A DNA stretch of 64,000 nt from contig NPFB01000121.1 of NCBI GenBank assembly GCA_014084085.1, positions 91,552 through 155,551 on the forward strand, written 5' to 3'. Origin of the DNA: Hondaea fermentalgiana (Eukaryota; Sar; Bigyra; Thraustochytrida; Thraustochytriidae). Below, in pieces: positions 10,029 to 19,525 of this stretch. A model generated the notes under the pieces. It was not told the origin of the DNA, did not search any database, and worked only from the letters and a program-made list of their open reading frames with translations. The position numbers and the translations under genes are program-made. Position 1 is the stretch's first letter, and each line of letters opens with the position of its first letter.

Positions 10029-12587
10029 GTTGGCGAGATCGGGAGGGAACGGCGGGCTCGCTCCCCCGTTTGAACGTTTCCTCCCGCTCTCTGCTCGTGC
10101 GGCGAGATTTGGTTGAGGGAGGTCGCAGCAGCGAAGGAGAAGAAAAGAAGGTCAGTACCCTTGTCTTTTTCCCTCTTCTTCTTCGTTTGTATTCGCTCTT
10201 CTCTCTTCTCTTGCGCGCGTTGTTGATCGAAACTCGATCGACTTTTGGTTGATTCGTCCTTTTGCACCTTGTTCAAAGCCTTGCATTTCGTTGCAAAGTT
10301 TTGAAGGTGTGTTTTGGGGCTCTTATTAATCATCACAGCGCATGGAAAGTGAAGCAAATAGCATGGAATGCATTTGCGATCGTGCGATCGATCAATCACT
10401 CTGCGGCGTCTGGCATAATCGACAAGCAGTCAGCCAGGCAGTCATTTCATCATCACGATGCTTCTTCTTTTCCTTTCACCTCCCTTCTCCAAATCTCCGT
10501 TCGCACGCACGGTGTTGTACATACATATTTATCCGCAATATGGGCGACGACTCGACACGACGACGGCGACAATGTGAGAAGGGAAGGCTGGGAAGGAAGA
10601 CAAAGGGCAGCTGTCGTGATCGAGATGACGTTTGGCTTGTTTGTGCGTTTGTTTTTGCCTTCGCAACGAACGATCAGATCATCACTCCAGATCAAAAGTG
10701 TACATACATACTATACTCCTTCCTGCGCTCGCATTGGCCTGCTGAGGCGAACGCATTTGCGTCTGCCTGTGTATCATTGGCCTTTGTTTGGCATTATTTA
10801 TGCACGCGTGAGCTTTCAATCAGGGTGGGTCATCTATCACCAGCAGCGGCAGCGGTATGTCTGGCCTGCTCTGACTAATGTCGACCCGATGATGAGCAAG
10901 CGCTTCTCTCATCTCAAGTAGCGCTGGTCGCCGCTTCTTTTGTTTTGCTATCTCGCAGACAAGATCTCATCCAAGGGTTCCTTTCACTTACGCCCAATGG
11001 GGGCGCGCAAGTGTTGTTCTTCCGGGGACCTCTGGGTGGTCCACCACCCACCGAATCCAACCCAATCAATGCCCTCACGCGACCGCTCCTCGTTGCCTGG
11101 TGGATCTCTTGGCTTCCTCTTCGTGAAGCCAAGGCGAACTGGTACAGACGCGGGGAAGCTTTCAAAGAGAGAGCATCGAGGAGGACGTGGATGCACATGC
11201 AGGTTAAGATCTTGTCGGCGAAGGCTGCCATGACCCAGCAGGGGCCGCCGTAAAGGCAGGCTTATGGCAAGCGAGCATTACACAAACAAAGAAGATGTAT
11301 ACGGCGAAGAGCGTGTACTGAGCGTGTTTTTTTGGCACGAACTGTTCCGACGCGAACTTGGTTCGCAATGGAGCAAACACCGGAGATCACATTCTTAAGT
11401 GTGATTAGGTTTTCACTAAACGCAGTAGGCACGGCACACACACACGCCTTCTCTACAGAGGGGTATGTACTGTCGTCGTGTAGGGGGCCGCCGATGAGCG
11501 ACCTGCAACTGCTACGTAAACGAGTGCTGATGCACTCTGCGTAGCGTTGATGTTGCCTCGTAAGATTCGCGCTGCCCTCGAACTGCTGCGTTGAGAACCG
11601 CCAACACCTTTTTTTGTACTCTTCATCTCCACACATTCTCTCTCGAGACAAATCTCATCGAAGACCGTTCCATCCAATCCAATCCAACCCGATCCAACTT
11701 ACTTAATCCGCTCTACTTCATTCCAATCCTCCCGCGTCGTGTGTGTAGCTTGGCATGCTGCTACTACTAAGCAAGCATCCTCGCTAGACGGACGACGGTA
11801 TGGAAGGATAGGATGGATGATAGATTGTTGAGATTGATCTGATCGATCGATGGTAGGAGGGGGAGGGTGGATTCCAATCTCTATCTCTATCTCTAGCTAG
11901 CTAGCACACTTGACTAACTTTTCTGGCGGCGCCTCAAAGAAAAAAATGGCGCTGCCTCTCCCTCTCCTCTCCCTCGGCTCGCCTCGCAGGCGCTTGCTTG
12001 GCCGGCGGCCTCTCTTCCCTTCTTCCTTCTTTCCTCCGTTTCTCTCGCTTTCTCCTCCTTTCGAATATCGAGAGCAAAGAAGGGGGGGGGGAGTGAGCCA
12101 GCCCCGTGCAAATCGAGCAATACATAAATGGATGGATGGCATCTCTCATCATCCTTCATCAAGTTCCCTCCTCCCTACGTCATATTTCAATTCCTCACTC
12201 GTCCATCCTGTCTGTCCTTTTGAGTTGGGAAGATGTGCATGCATTCATTTGGTGCTGGTTGACTTTGTTTGCTGTGACGCACACTGCATGCATGCGCACC
12301 ATGAGATAGATGAGAGCAAGCTTGTCATGGATGATGGATGTATGGAGGGAGGATGGATGGATTGCTGTTGTTGCTGCTTGAATGACTGTCATCTACGTCG
12401 TCTGATGATGCATCACCGAGACTACAGACAAATCAGTCCGAGAAATGATAACCTGAGCCGTTCGTTTCAATACTTACCCGCTTACTGCAGGCTGGCCTGC
12501 CCAGCAAGTGAGCACTTTTCTCTGACTTTCTTTTCTACTTCACCCTTCTTTCCTTGTCCACGCCGTTGTCGCCATTATATTTATTCA
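10029..12587. other. 2.6-kb convergent intergenic region
   Basis: Lies between the ends of CDC20 (+) and the RCC1-like gene (-), longer than most gaps in this window. Several frames of 70-240 codons are open on both strands, but none has recognisable domains, a credible start context or consistent composition. A GC-rich segment at 10980-11260 and a CTAG/GATC-rich area at 11840-11910 stand out slightly. A GGATGGAT/ATGG-rich zone occurs at 12120-12365. No tRNA- or snRNA-like sequence was seen. An undetected non-coding RNA or a spliced gene remains possible. Confidence 0.45.
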
Positions 12588-14024
12588 TCATCCCTCTTTT
12601 TCCGCAGCCAAGAGCACCGTATGCTGCCAACCCTGCGCAATTGAAACGACGCTGTGCGAGCCGAGGAACTCATCGAGAGCGGTGGCATGCAGGTGCAAAG
12701 GGACGGGACGAAGAGACCAGTCCCAGCGAAAGGGCGTCGGAAGGTCTTTGCCAACAATCACAAAGCCCTCGTGTCCGACTGAAACTTCAACGTCGACCTT
12801 GCCGTCCTCGTTGTCCGAGACGAGCTCAAAGGGAGCCAATACCTGAACCGGATGCACAACAGTACGCGCAAGAGCGTTATTTTTCTCGACAGTCTGCCAG
12901 AATCCGCTATCCTCCGGGATGTGCGGGTCAAGCTGGGCACGAACGGCTTCCGCGCTGCTCTTTTCTTGATCCGAGAGCATACCCCACTGGTGGAGCGTGT
13001 GTTTGGCACCCTCTCCCTTTGCCATTGCAACAAAGCTCTGCTGGCCGGCCCAGAGGTCTACAATGGGCCCAAGATCGTCCTTGAAAGTGACTTCCCGCGG
13101 CAGAATCTGATCCTCGTATTGATGCTTGGCGGTATCGATTTCAAGCGACTGCATCTTTCCCCAAACGAAGACACGGCCGTCCTCGAGAAGAGCTCCGCAA
13201 CTGTTCATACCAGCCACAACTTTGACGACACGTCCTGGCAGGTTGACGGGTTGCATAGTGAAGGCATCGTCCTCGAGGCCGCGAAGACCATTTCCCAGCT
13301 GGCCTCGTTGGCCCTTGCCCCAAGTGTATACCTTGCCCGTCCCCTTGGTCGCCAAAACGCCGTGACGAAACCCAAGCGCGACGCTAGCAACGGCGTCATC
13401 GTTCGCAGGGAGACCCACCGTCGTGCGTGGCTCCCACAAGTAGGCATCTGGCATTCCGATTGCGCATTGTCCGTACATGTTGCTTCCAAGCATAAAGAGT
13501 GTGTCGGTCGTTGAAGAGATGAATGCAGTCACACCTGCGCCACAGACAATGTCACGCATGCTTTCGGTGGAAAATCCTTCAAAGGGAGCCTTGACGCCAA
13601 TTTTGCGCGAGCTCTCCTCGACCTCGTGTTCGATGGGCTCGCCAAAGACTTTAAAGCTGACCACCTCTCGCGGCTGCGGTGCGTCGACCGATTTCTCGGC
13701 GCCAAAATGCCGCATCGTCCAGGCCATCAGGGGGCTCGATTTCGCATACCGGCCCAGGCGCACAGCCAAGGTCGCGTCGTGCGTCCGCCCGAACAGGTAC
13801 GCGCCCCCCTTGGCGTCCAGCGCCCCGCTGTGACCATAGCCTGCCGCGACCTTGACGATGCGCTCCTTCAGGTCGCCTTTCGCACGAAGAGGTTTTTCGG
13901 AGTCTTCCAGGTTGCCTGTGCCAAGCGCGCCGTTGATGCCGACGCCTCTGCAGTACACTCCTGTCCGCTTGGGCGTCGCCGCCCTCGTCGCCGCCGTCGC
14001 GAGGCCTCGAGTTCGCAGCGCCAT
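12588..14024 (-). CDS. RCC1-repeat protein, probably mitochondrial (RCC1L/WBSCR16-like)
   Basis: Intronless 478-aa protein. The first 25 residues (MALRTRGLATAATRAATPKR) are rich in Arg, Ala and Thr with no acidic residue, as in mitochondrial targeting peptides. RCC1-type propeller repeats follow: GVYCRGVGINGALGTG, VAAGYGHSGALDAKGGAYLFGR, FMLGSNMYGQCAIG, VALGFRHGVLATKGTGKVYTWGKGQRGQLGNG, VVAGMNSCGALLEDGRVFVWGK and a last SIAQGWQHTVLL at the C-terminus. A mitochondrial RCC1-fold protein of this size matches RCC1L (WBSCR16), which in animals acts in mitoribosome assembly and mitochondrial dynamics. An AATAAA lies three bases past the stop. The RCC1 fold is clear; the specific orthology and location are inferred. 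Confidence 0.82.
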   Translation of the reverse strand: MALRTRGLATAATRAATPKRTGVYCRGVGINGALGTGNLEDSEKPLRAKGDLKERIVKVAAGYGHSGALDAKGGAYLFGRTHDATLAVRLGRYAKSSPLMAWTMRHFGAEKSVDAPQPREVVSFKVFGEPIEHEVEESSRKIGVKAPFEGFSTESMRDIVCGAGVTAFISSTTDTLFMLGSNMYGQCAIGMPDAYLWEPRTTVGLPANDDAVASVALGFRHGVLATKGTGKVYTWGKGQRGQLGNGLRGLEDDAFTMQPVNLPGRVVKVVAGMNSCGALLEDGRVFVWGKMQSLEIDTAKHQYEDQILPREVTFKDDLGPIVDLWAGQQSFVAMAKGEGAKHTLHQWGMLSDQEKSSAEAVRAQLDPHIPEDSGFWQTVEKNNALARTVVHPVQVLAPFELVSDNEDGKVDVEVSVGHEGFVIVGKDLPTPFRWDWSLRPVPLHLHATALDEFLGSHSVVSIAQGWQHTVLLAAEKEG

Positions 14025-15009
14025 GCTTGCTGCTTGCGCTGCGTGCGTGCGTGCGTGCGTGCGTGCGGACCGCTCGCTCTCCCTCCTCTCGCGTCAGCTG
14101 CGCGGCCTCGCAGGCCCTCCCTCGCAGGGCCGGCCGCGGCACCTGCGGCGCTCGCGCGTCCCTCTCCAGTGCGGACGCGCTCGCCGCCCAAGCGCAGCAG
14201 CAAGAGCACCTTGGCGGCCCTCTCGATCGCGGTCTGCGCCGCCGCCGTCCACTGCCCTCCTTCCCTTGCTTTTTGTTCTGGTGTCTTTTGTTCTTGTCTT
14301 GTGCTTCGTCGCCAAAATGCTTTGCTTGCTTTGCTTGCTTGCTTGCGTGCTTTGCTTGCTTGCGCGCTTTGCTTGCTTGCGTGCTTTGCTTGCTCTGCTC
14401 TTCGCATAGCACGTGAGCGATGCCCCGAGGATGGCGGAGGACGAGAGCGAGCCGCGCTTCAAATCATGGCACTCAGGTTGCAAGACTCGTATAGGCCTAT
14501 CGCGACTCCGAGGATCCAGAGGTGGATCCTACGACCTACTATGCCGCTGCCCTTGATCGCACGTTGCTACGCCGACGAAGAAGGATGCGAGCAGGATGTC
14601 GATCTCGTCCTTGCGCCGACCTAGGCTGCTGCCGAGAAGCAAGCCCTTCTCCGTGGGCGTCGCGCTCGCGCACCACCACCTTTGTGTGGTGGTGTGCAAT
14701 GGTCAGGTTGCATGGGCGAGTGTGGTTGGTATCTTTCTTTGCGCGCCACTGGCCGCGGTTGTTGGAGTAGCTCTAGTCGCCTGTGCTGCTTGCAGTTAGA
14801 GCGAGCTTGGAGGAGAAAGCGTCGCGCCGCGCAGAGCTGCATCGATCGTCGGCGAGCCGGAGACCCGTCGAGCGCGCGCGCGCAGGCCCTGATCACCCAC
14901 CCGCACGCCCGCCAGGCCGCCCGCAGGCGTCGAGCAGCGACAGCGACAGGAGCAGGGGAGAGCCGCGCGCGAGGCGCTTCGATCGATCTTGCTCTCGCTC
15001 TCCGTCGAG
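14025..15009. promoter_or_regulatory. Divergent promoter region RCC1-like / DBP5
   Basis: 985 bp between two divergent start codons. It holds a (GCGT)n tract at 14041-14066, a GCTT/GCGT-rich tract at 14320-14400 and GC-rich sequence up to the DBP5 start. Many frames are open because of composition, but none shows a protein family. Confidence 0.5.
14320..14400. repeat. Degenerate (GCTT)n tract
   Basis: Roughly 80 bp of TTTGCTTGCTTGC-type tandem units with occasional GCGT or GCGC substitutions, upstream of the RCC1-like gene. Confidence 0.9.
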
Positions 15010-16626
15010 ATGGCCGAAGAGAACGCGAGCGCGGGCGCCAGCGCGGCAGTGGAGGCGCCCGCCGCGCCCGCGGCCACGCAGGAACCGGAGCTCAAGTCAG
15101 CGTCGTGGGCAGATGAGGTCGAAGAAGGCGGTGACGGCGTGGACGCCCTGAGCGCGAGCGCCGCCAAGCTGGACCTCGACGTCAAGGGCGCGCCTGACCT
15201 GCAGAGCGGCGCGCTCATCGTGCGCGAGGCCGGATGCGCCGTGGACGAGCCCAAGACGCAGCCCGTCACGAGCTTCTCGGCGCTCAACATCGACGACGAC
15301 CTGAAAAAGGCCATCGCCAACGTCAAGGGCTGGAGCACCATGTCCAAGATCCAGCAAATCGGTTTGCCCCTCGTGCTTCAGGACCCGCCACGGAACCTCA
15401 TCGGACAGGCCCAGGCCGGTACTGGTAAAACGGGCACCTTTGTCATTTCCATGCTTGCACGCATTACCGCCGAGAAGAAGCCCAGCACTCCTCAGGCGAT
15501 CATTCTTGCTGTCACCCAGGAGCTCTGCACGCAAATTGCCCAGGAGGTGAACGCTCTTGGATCTGTCAAGGGCATCAAGGCTCGACGTGTCATGTCTGCA
15601 CGCACAAAGACTGCCCCCATTGCCGAGGGCAGCGCAGCGGCTCCTTGGAAGCTCGAGGACGGCGAGGACTTTGACGAGCAGGTCGTTGTGGGTACCCCGG
15701 GCATGGTCAAGAACTACCTCAAGAACGCTTCTGGCAGGAAGAAGCGCAAGCCCATGATCGATGCTTCCGAATGTCGCGTGCTCATTCTCGACGAGGCCGA
15801 CAAGATGGTCCAGCTCCCACCTCATGGTTTTGGTCAGGATGTGCAGGAAATCAGAGACGCTATCCTCAAAAAACGCAAGGACAAGCCCTGCCAGATTCTC
15901 CTCTTCTCGGCCACCTTTACCGAAAACGTGCGTCAGATCGCTCGACAGTTTGTTGGCGGCCATGACAACGACGAGTCCAAGTACCATGAGATCACTCTTC
16001 GCAAAAAGGATGTGACCCTCGACAAGGTCGTCAACTTCTTCGTTTACATTGGAGACGAGAATGACCGCAACGAAGAGGAAATGTACCAGAAAAAGTTTGA
16101 GGCCATCACGGATATCTGGGCCAATCTCTCCCAGCTCAGCGAGGGCCAAAGCGTGATCTTTTGCAACCGCAAGGATCGTGTCCAGCGCCTCGCCGACTAC
16201 CTGCGCGGCGAGAACTTTCAAGTCGGTCAGATCCACGGTGACATGGACAAGCGCGAGCGCGATGTTGTTCTCGCCGAGTTCAAGCGCGGCGAGCGTAAAG
16301 CCCTCGTCTCCACGGACGTCACCTCGCGTGGTATTGATAACCCCAACGTCACTCTTGTCATCAACGTTGATCTCCCCATCAACCGCGAGCGCGAGGCCGA
16401 CCCGGAGAACTTTGTCCATAGGATAGGTCGTTCCGGCCGCTGGACGAAGAAGGGCGCCTCGGTCTCGCTTGTGGCACGGAGCCCGGCTTTCAAGGATTTG
16501 GGCCTCATGAAGGACATTGAGCGCTCTCTCTTTGCCAACGCTGATGTCAACCGCCCTCTCATCCCTGTGGACGATATCTCTCATATCGAGGAGAAGATCA
16601 TCTCTGCACTTGAAAGCTCGGCGTAA
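15010..16626 (+). CDS. DBP5: DEAD-box RNA helicase, DBP5/DDX19 family
   Basis: 538-aa helicase; the ATG at 15010 opens an acidic Ala/Glu-rich N-terminus. Motifs in order: motif I AQAGTGKT (134-141), GTPG, motif II DEAD (261-264), motif III SAT (300-302), the motif V region STDVTSRGIDNPNV, and motif VI HRIGRSGR (from 470). The INVDLPINREREADPENFVHR stretch and the closing DDISHIEEKI are typical of DBP5/DDX19, the ATPase that remodels mRNPs on the cytoplasmic face of the nuclear pore during export. Motif Ia reads TQELCTQ, not the usual PTxELxxQ. A Lys/Arg-rich insertion (SGRKKRKPMID) sits just before the DEAD motif. All catalytic residues are intact, so it should be active. Confidence 0.92.
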   Translation: MAEENASAGASAAVEAPAAPAATQEPELKSASWADEVEEGGDGVDALSASAAKLDLDVKGAPDLQSGALIVREAGCAVDEPKTQPVTSFSALNIDDDLKKAIANVKGWSTMSKIQQIGLPLVLQDPPRNLIGQAQAGTGKTGTFVISMLARITAEKKPSTPQAIILAVTQELCTQIAQEVNALGSVKGIKARRVMSARTKTAPIAEGSAAAPWKLEDGEDFDEQVVVGTPGMVKNYLKNASGRKKRKPMIDASECRVLILDEADKMVQLPPHGFGQDVQEIRDAILKKRKDKPCQILLFSATFTENVRQIARQFVGGHDNDESKYHEITLRKKDVTLDKVVNFFVYIGDENDRNEEEMYQKKFEAITDIWANLSQLSEGQSVIFCNRKDRVQRLADYLRGENFQVGQIHGDMDKRERDVVLAEFKRGERKALVSTDVTSRGIDNPNVTLVINVDLPINREREADPENFVHRIGRSGRWTKKGASVSLVARSPAFKDLGLMKDIERSLFANADVNRPLIPVDDISHIEEKIISALESSA

Positions 16627-17344
16627 GCAGCCGCTTTCCAAAAATGAGTCAGTAGCATTAACCCAACCCAACCATCCACCTTAGCATAATCTATTCAAAG
16701 AGAGACAGGAAAATGGGAATCTAAAAAATAAGACCTCTTTTCTTTTTCATTTATTCATTCACTCGATCTTTCGTTCTGCACAGCGGGCTCGTCCATGTTG
16801 CTGCGTTCGTCGTCGTCGTTGTTGCTGTTGTTGTCCCTTTTTGATTTGAAAAAAAAAAGCACGTGCGTCTCCCGACAGTTGCATCAGCATCGTGGCTTTT
16901 TCCCATTTGTCTTGAAATGAAAAAAGAGGAATGGAATGGAATGGAAAGAAAAGTTGCGCACATCTTTCAGTCTTTCCTTGCGCAAATCTAACTCCAATTA
17001 TTTTCCGCCCTAGATTTCGATTCTGGACAATAAATCCCAAAGCAGACGCTCCAACTGGACAGTGACAATTCGAGAAAGCATAGTGTTTTGCCTAGGTAGC
17101 CCATAAGATTCCCTCGGATTGGGGTCGATGCAACGACCGTTCCATGGAGAACGCACGGCGATGGCAGGTGGGCGCAGCGTAGAAAAGGAAAGGGGCAAAG
17201 TAAATCTGGGCTCCCCAAACCCAAAATACTCGGCAAAGACTCTTTGTAGAAATCGCTTCTAGACAGGACGCCGGGCGCGGCGCTTCTAGACTTGCCGGGC
17301 GGGCGACCAAGCGCGCGCGAGCGACGCTTATACGCGACCCGAGG
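16627..17344. other. Intergenic between DBP5 and the SHI-like zinc-cluster gene
   Basis: 718 bp between two plus-strand genes. A T-rich tract lies near 16735-16750, a CGT/TGT triplet run near 16805-16835, and a GGAATGGAATGG repeat near 16930-16946. Nothing gene-like was seen. Confidence 0.5.
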
Positions 17345-18967
17345 ATGGGCCAGATCCTCCCCACGGCGTGGGCCAAGGATGGAGCGAAGCCCGCCGCGAC
17401 GCCTTCGGAATCGCCAGCGCCACGAACGCCGAAAGTCGCCACACCGACAGCAACAACAGCGCCGTCGACGAGGCAGAATGAGGATGCGCAATCCCCTGGG
17501 TCAGCGAGCGAAAGCCAACGACGGATGGTTGCGCACAAGGAAGAGGAGCGGATGCTGATCAAGGCAAAGCGGCGCGCCAGAACGGCGAGACACCATCGAG
17601 CGCTCGCAGTGCGCAATGCACTGCGAGATCTTTCCAACTTTGTGCCCAAGAATGCGCACCTCGTCATTCTGCCAACGTCGCCAGCTTCGTCCACGGCATC
17701 TTCGACGACTGCAACTTCTGCCTCGCCCTTGCCCTCGCCCTTGCCTTGCTCGCAGCGCCTACATCCATTTACACCGTCGCCAACACCATCACCGCGCACC
17801 TTGGCTCTTGCGACGCCTCCGAGACTCGAGACCATCCCCAGCATCGCAGAGTATCTTCCCGATGGGCAGTTCGCCCAACATGACCGCGACGAGCTCGAAG
17901 CTATCCTTGCTCTCCTTGAGTGTCCGAGCGCAGAGTGCCGCAGCAAATCGAACGTGGGTTTGCAACCTCCGCCTTCGCCCGTACAAACGCTTTCAGCGGC
18001 AGGCTCAGAGGTTGACTTTGGCGCTGCCGATGAGGAAGAAAAACCCCCAGACGCTATGACATCGCACGATGGTGATCCCCACCCCCTGCGTTGTTCCCAC
18101 GACGACACCACCGACAGCACCGGGGGAATTGCAAAGATCCAGGCAGATCGTGACCTGGCAAGCGCGCATATTGAGAGTCGTGATTGCAACAAAAACAATA
18201 AATCGCAAGAGCGAGATCAAGGCCATGGAGACATCAGTGCCGAGAGCGAAAAATCTGAGGAAATGCCTTTTCCGTTCATCAGCTTTGAAATGTGTGATCG
18301 AGAAAGCAATGCTCACATACAAGTGCAAGCCGTGCAACGGCGCGCCAGTCTCAATGCTACACTGCACGAAATCATGAATATTGAGGAAGACCAAGAGAAA
18401 AGAAATGAACTCATTTCCGAGATGGAGGGCTTTCTCAGCGGCGAAATGCAAGACACGAGCGTTTACACTCTTTCCGTCGCCGAGAAAGAGTTTGGCGAGC
18501 TTGGTCAGCAGATTGAGCTCGAGAGCCTAAGACGACCATTCGCTTCGTGTCCGTACCAAGAGGCACTCTGGCACATTGCTCTGCGAACCATACAGCTCAA
18601 TCCCGAGAGACAGCGATTGGTGCTACAATGCCGTGAATCTCTCTTGCCCCGCGAGGACTCTCTCCGTGCCTTTTCCATGAGCCAACGAGGCCGCGCATGT
18701 TTTGTTCTTCGTCAGCGTCTTGTGCATGCTTTGCGGCACAATGGTCAGATTCTCTTTCCGTGTCACGGCTGCGGAAGCGGGATCGCTGCCAAAGACTGTG
18801 CGTACGCTGCTTGCGCGAGGTGCTGCAGTGCACAGACTCATCTCAAGACGAGCGACGACGAAGAGAATCCCTGTCCTCGCCACACCCGCAAGCGTCCTCG
18901 GGGTCACCAGGAAGGAGCGATTCGTCGACACATTCCCGCTCGCGCCTGCCCACGTCGCTGTCGCTAG
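17345..18967 (+). CDS. Unidentified protein with a C-terminal SHI-like zinc cluster
   Basis: 540-aa intronless frame beginning MGQILPTAW. Residues about 1-75 are Pro/Ser/Thr-rich. A basic helical stretch follows (EEERMLIKAKRRARTARHHR, about residues 67-86), then a long Ser/Thr/Pro-rich linker and an acidic segment. The region from about residue 330 to 450 looks helical and globular. The distinctive part is residues about 473-513: C-x2-C-G-x7-C-x4-C-x2-C-C, then C-x2-H. This closely matches the RING-like zinc finger of plant SHI/STY regulators (C-x2-C-x7-C-x4-C-x2-C-C-x6-C-x2-H), with a longer loop before the last pair. The tail after it is Arg-rich. A nucleic-acid or protein-binding role is inferred from the zinc cluster only; the rest is unknown. 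Confidence 0.65.
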   Translation: MGQILPTAWAKDGAKPAATPSESPAPRTPKVATPTATTAPSTRQNEDAQSPGSASESQRRMVAHKEEERMLIKAKRRARTARHHRALAVRNALRDLSNFVPKNAHLVILPTSPASSTASSTTATSASPLPSPLPCSQRLHPFTPSPTPSPRTLALATPPRLETIPSIAEYLPDGQFAQHDRDELEAILALLECPSAECRSKSNVGLQPPPSPVQTLSAAGSEVDFGAADEEEKPPDAMTSHDGDPHPLRCSHDDTTDSTGGIAKIQADRDLASAHIESRDCNKNNKSQERDQGHGDISAESEKSEEMPFPFISFEMCDRESNAHIQVQAVQRRASLNATLHEIMNIEEDQEKRNELISEMEGFLSGEMQDTSVYTLSVAEKEFGELGQQIELESLRRPFASCPYQEALWHIALRTIQLNPERQRLVLQCRESLLPREDSLRAFSMSQRGRACFVLRQRLVHALRHNGQILFPCHGCGSGIAAKDCAYAACARCCSAQTHLKTSDDEENPCPRHTRKRPRGHQEGAIRRHIPARACPRRCR

Positions 18968-19525
18968 CAAGCTTTCTGTCATCATTTTCAACAATTTTGC
19001 TTCCGGATCAGGCCCTTTCGAATGCATCAACGAGGTTGGGCGTCTTGTTGTTGTTCTTATAGGCCTACCCCAAAAGTTCGTGCCCCTTGCGTTTCTCTCT
19101 CTCTCCGTCTCTTCACGAAGACACGGTCTTCTTGCCAAGATTGACATTTCCCCAACTATTTCTTTCTTCTCGTCCGACTTCACGGCTTGCCCCGCGAGCA
19201 TGGTGACTCGCGAACGAACACGAAGGCTGCCCATGAACGTCGCACCCCCAGCCCCCCATTGCGTCTGGCCTTTACGATTGCATCCAATTGCATCTGGCCT
19301 TTATGACCAGAACCACCAAACTTCTTCCTTCTTACTGCAAGCACGGCACAGGCAGCATTGCCCGAACCTTCTCGCCGCGGCGCGAGCAAAAGCACAAGGC
19401 GCGGGCGCGTAGGAGCAAAGGCCAGAGCCCGGACGAGCCAGGCCCCAGCGCAGAGAGCGCGAGCGCGAGCGCGGCGCGGCGCGGTCGGCAGCAGCAAGCA
19501 AGGCCCGGACACCCAGAGCCACACG
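18968..19525. other. Intergenic upstream of HisI-HisE
   Basis: 558 bp with no supported gene. The frame of the HisI-HisE gene stays open upstream to about 19358, but that part has no ATG and is Arg/Ala-rich GC sequence, so it is treated as leader. Confidence 0.5.

Noticed and set aside
10262..10921. A 219-codon plus-strand frame downstream of CDC20
   Set aside because: No domain, a non-ATG start and no consistent composition; left as intergenic.
17092..18198. A 368-codon minus-strand frame over the zinc-cluster gene
   Set aside because: Shadow of the plus-strand gene, whose frame has the structured Cys/His cluster and a proper ATG.
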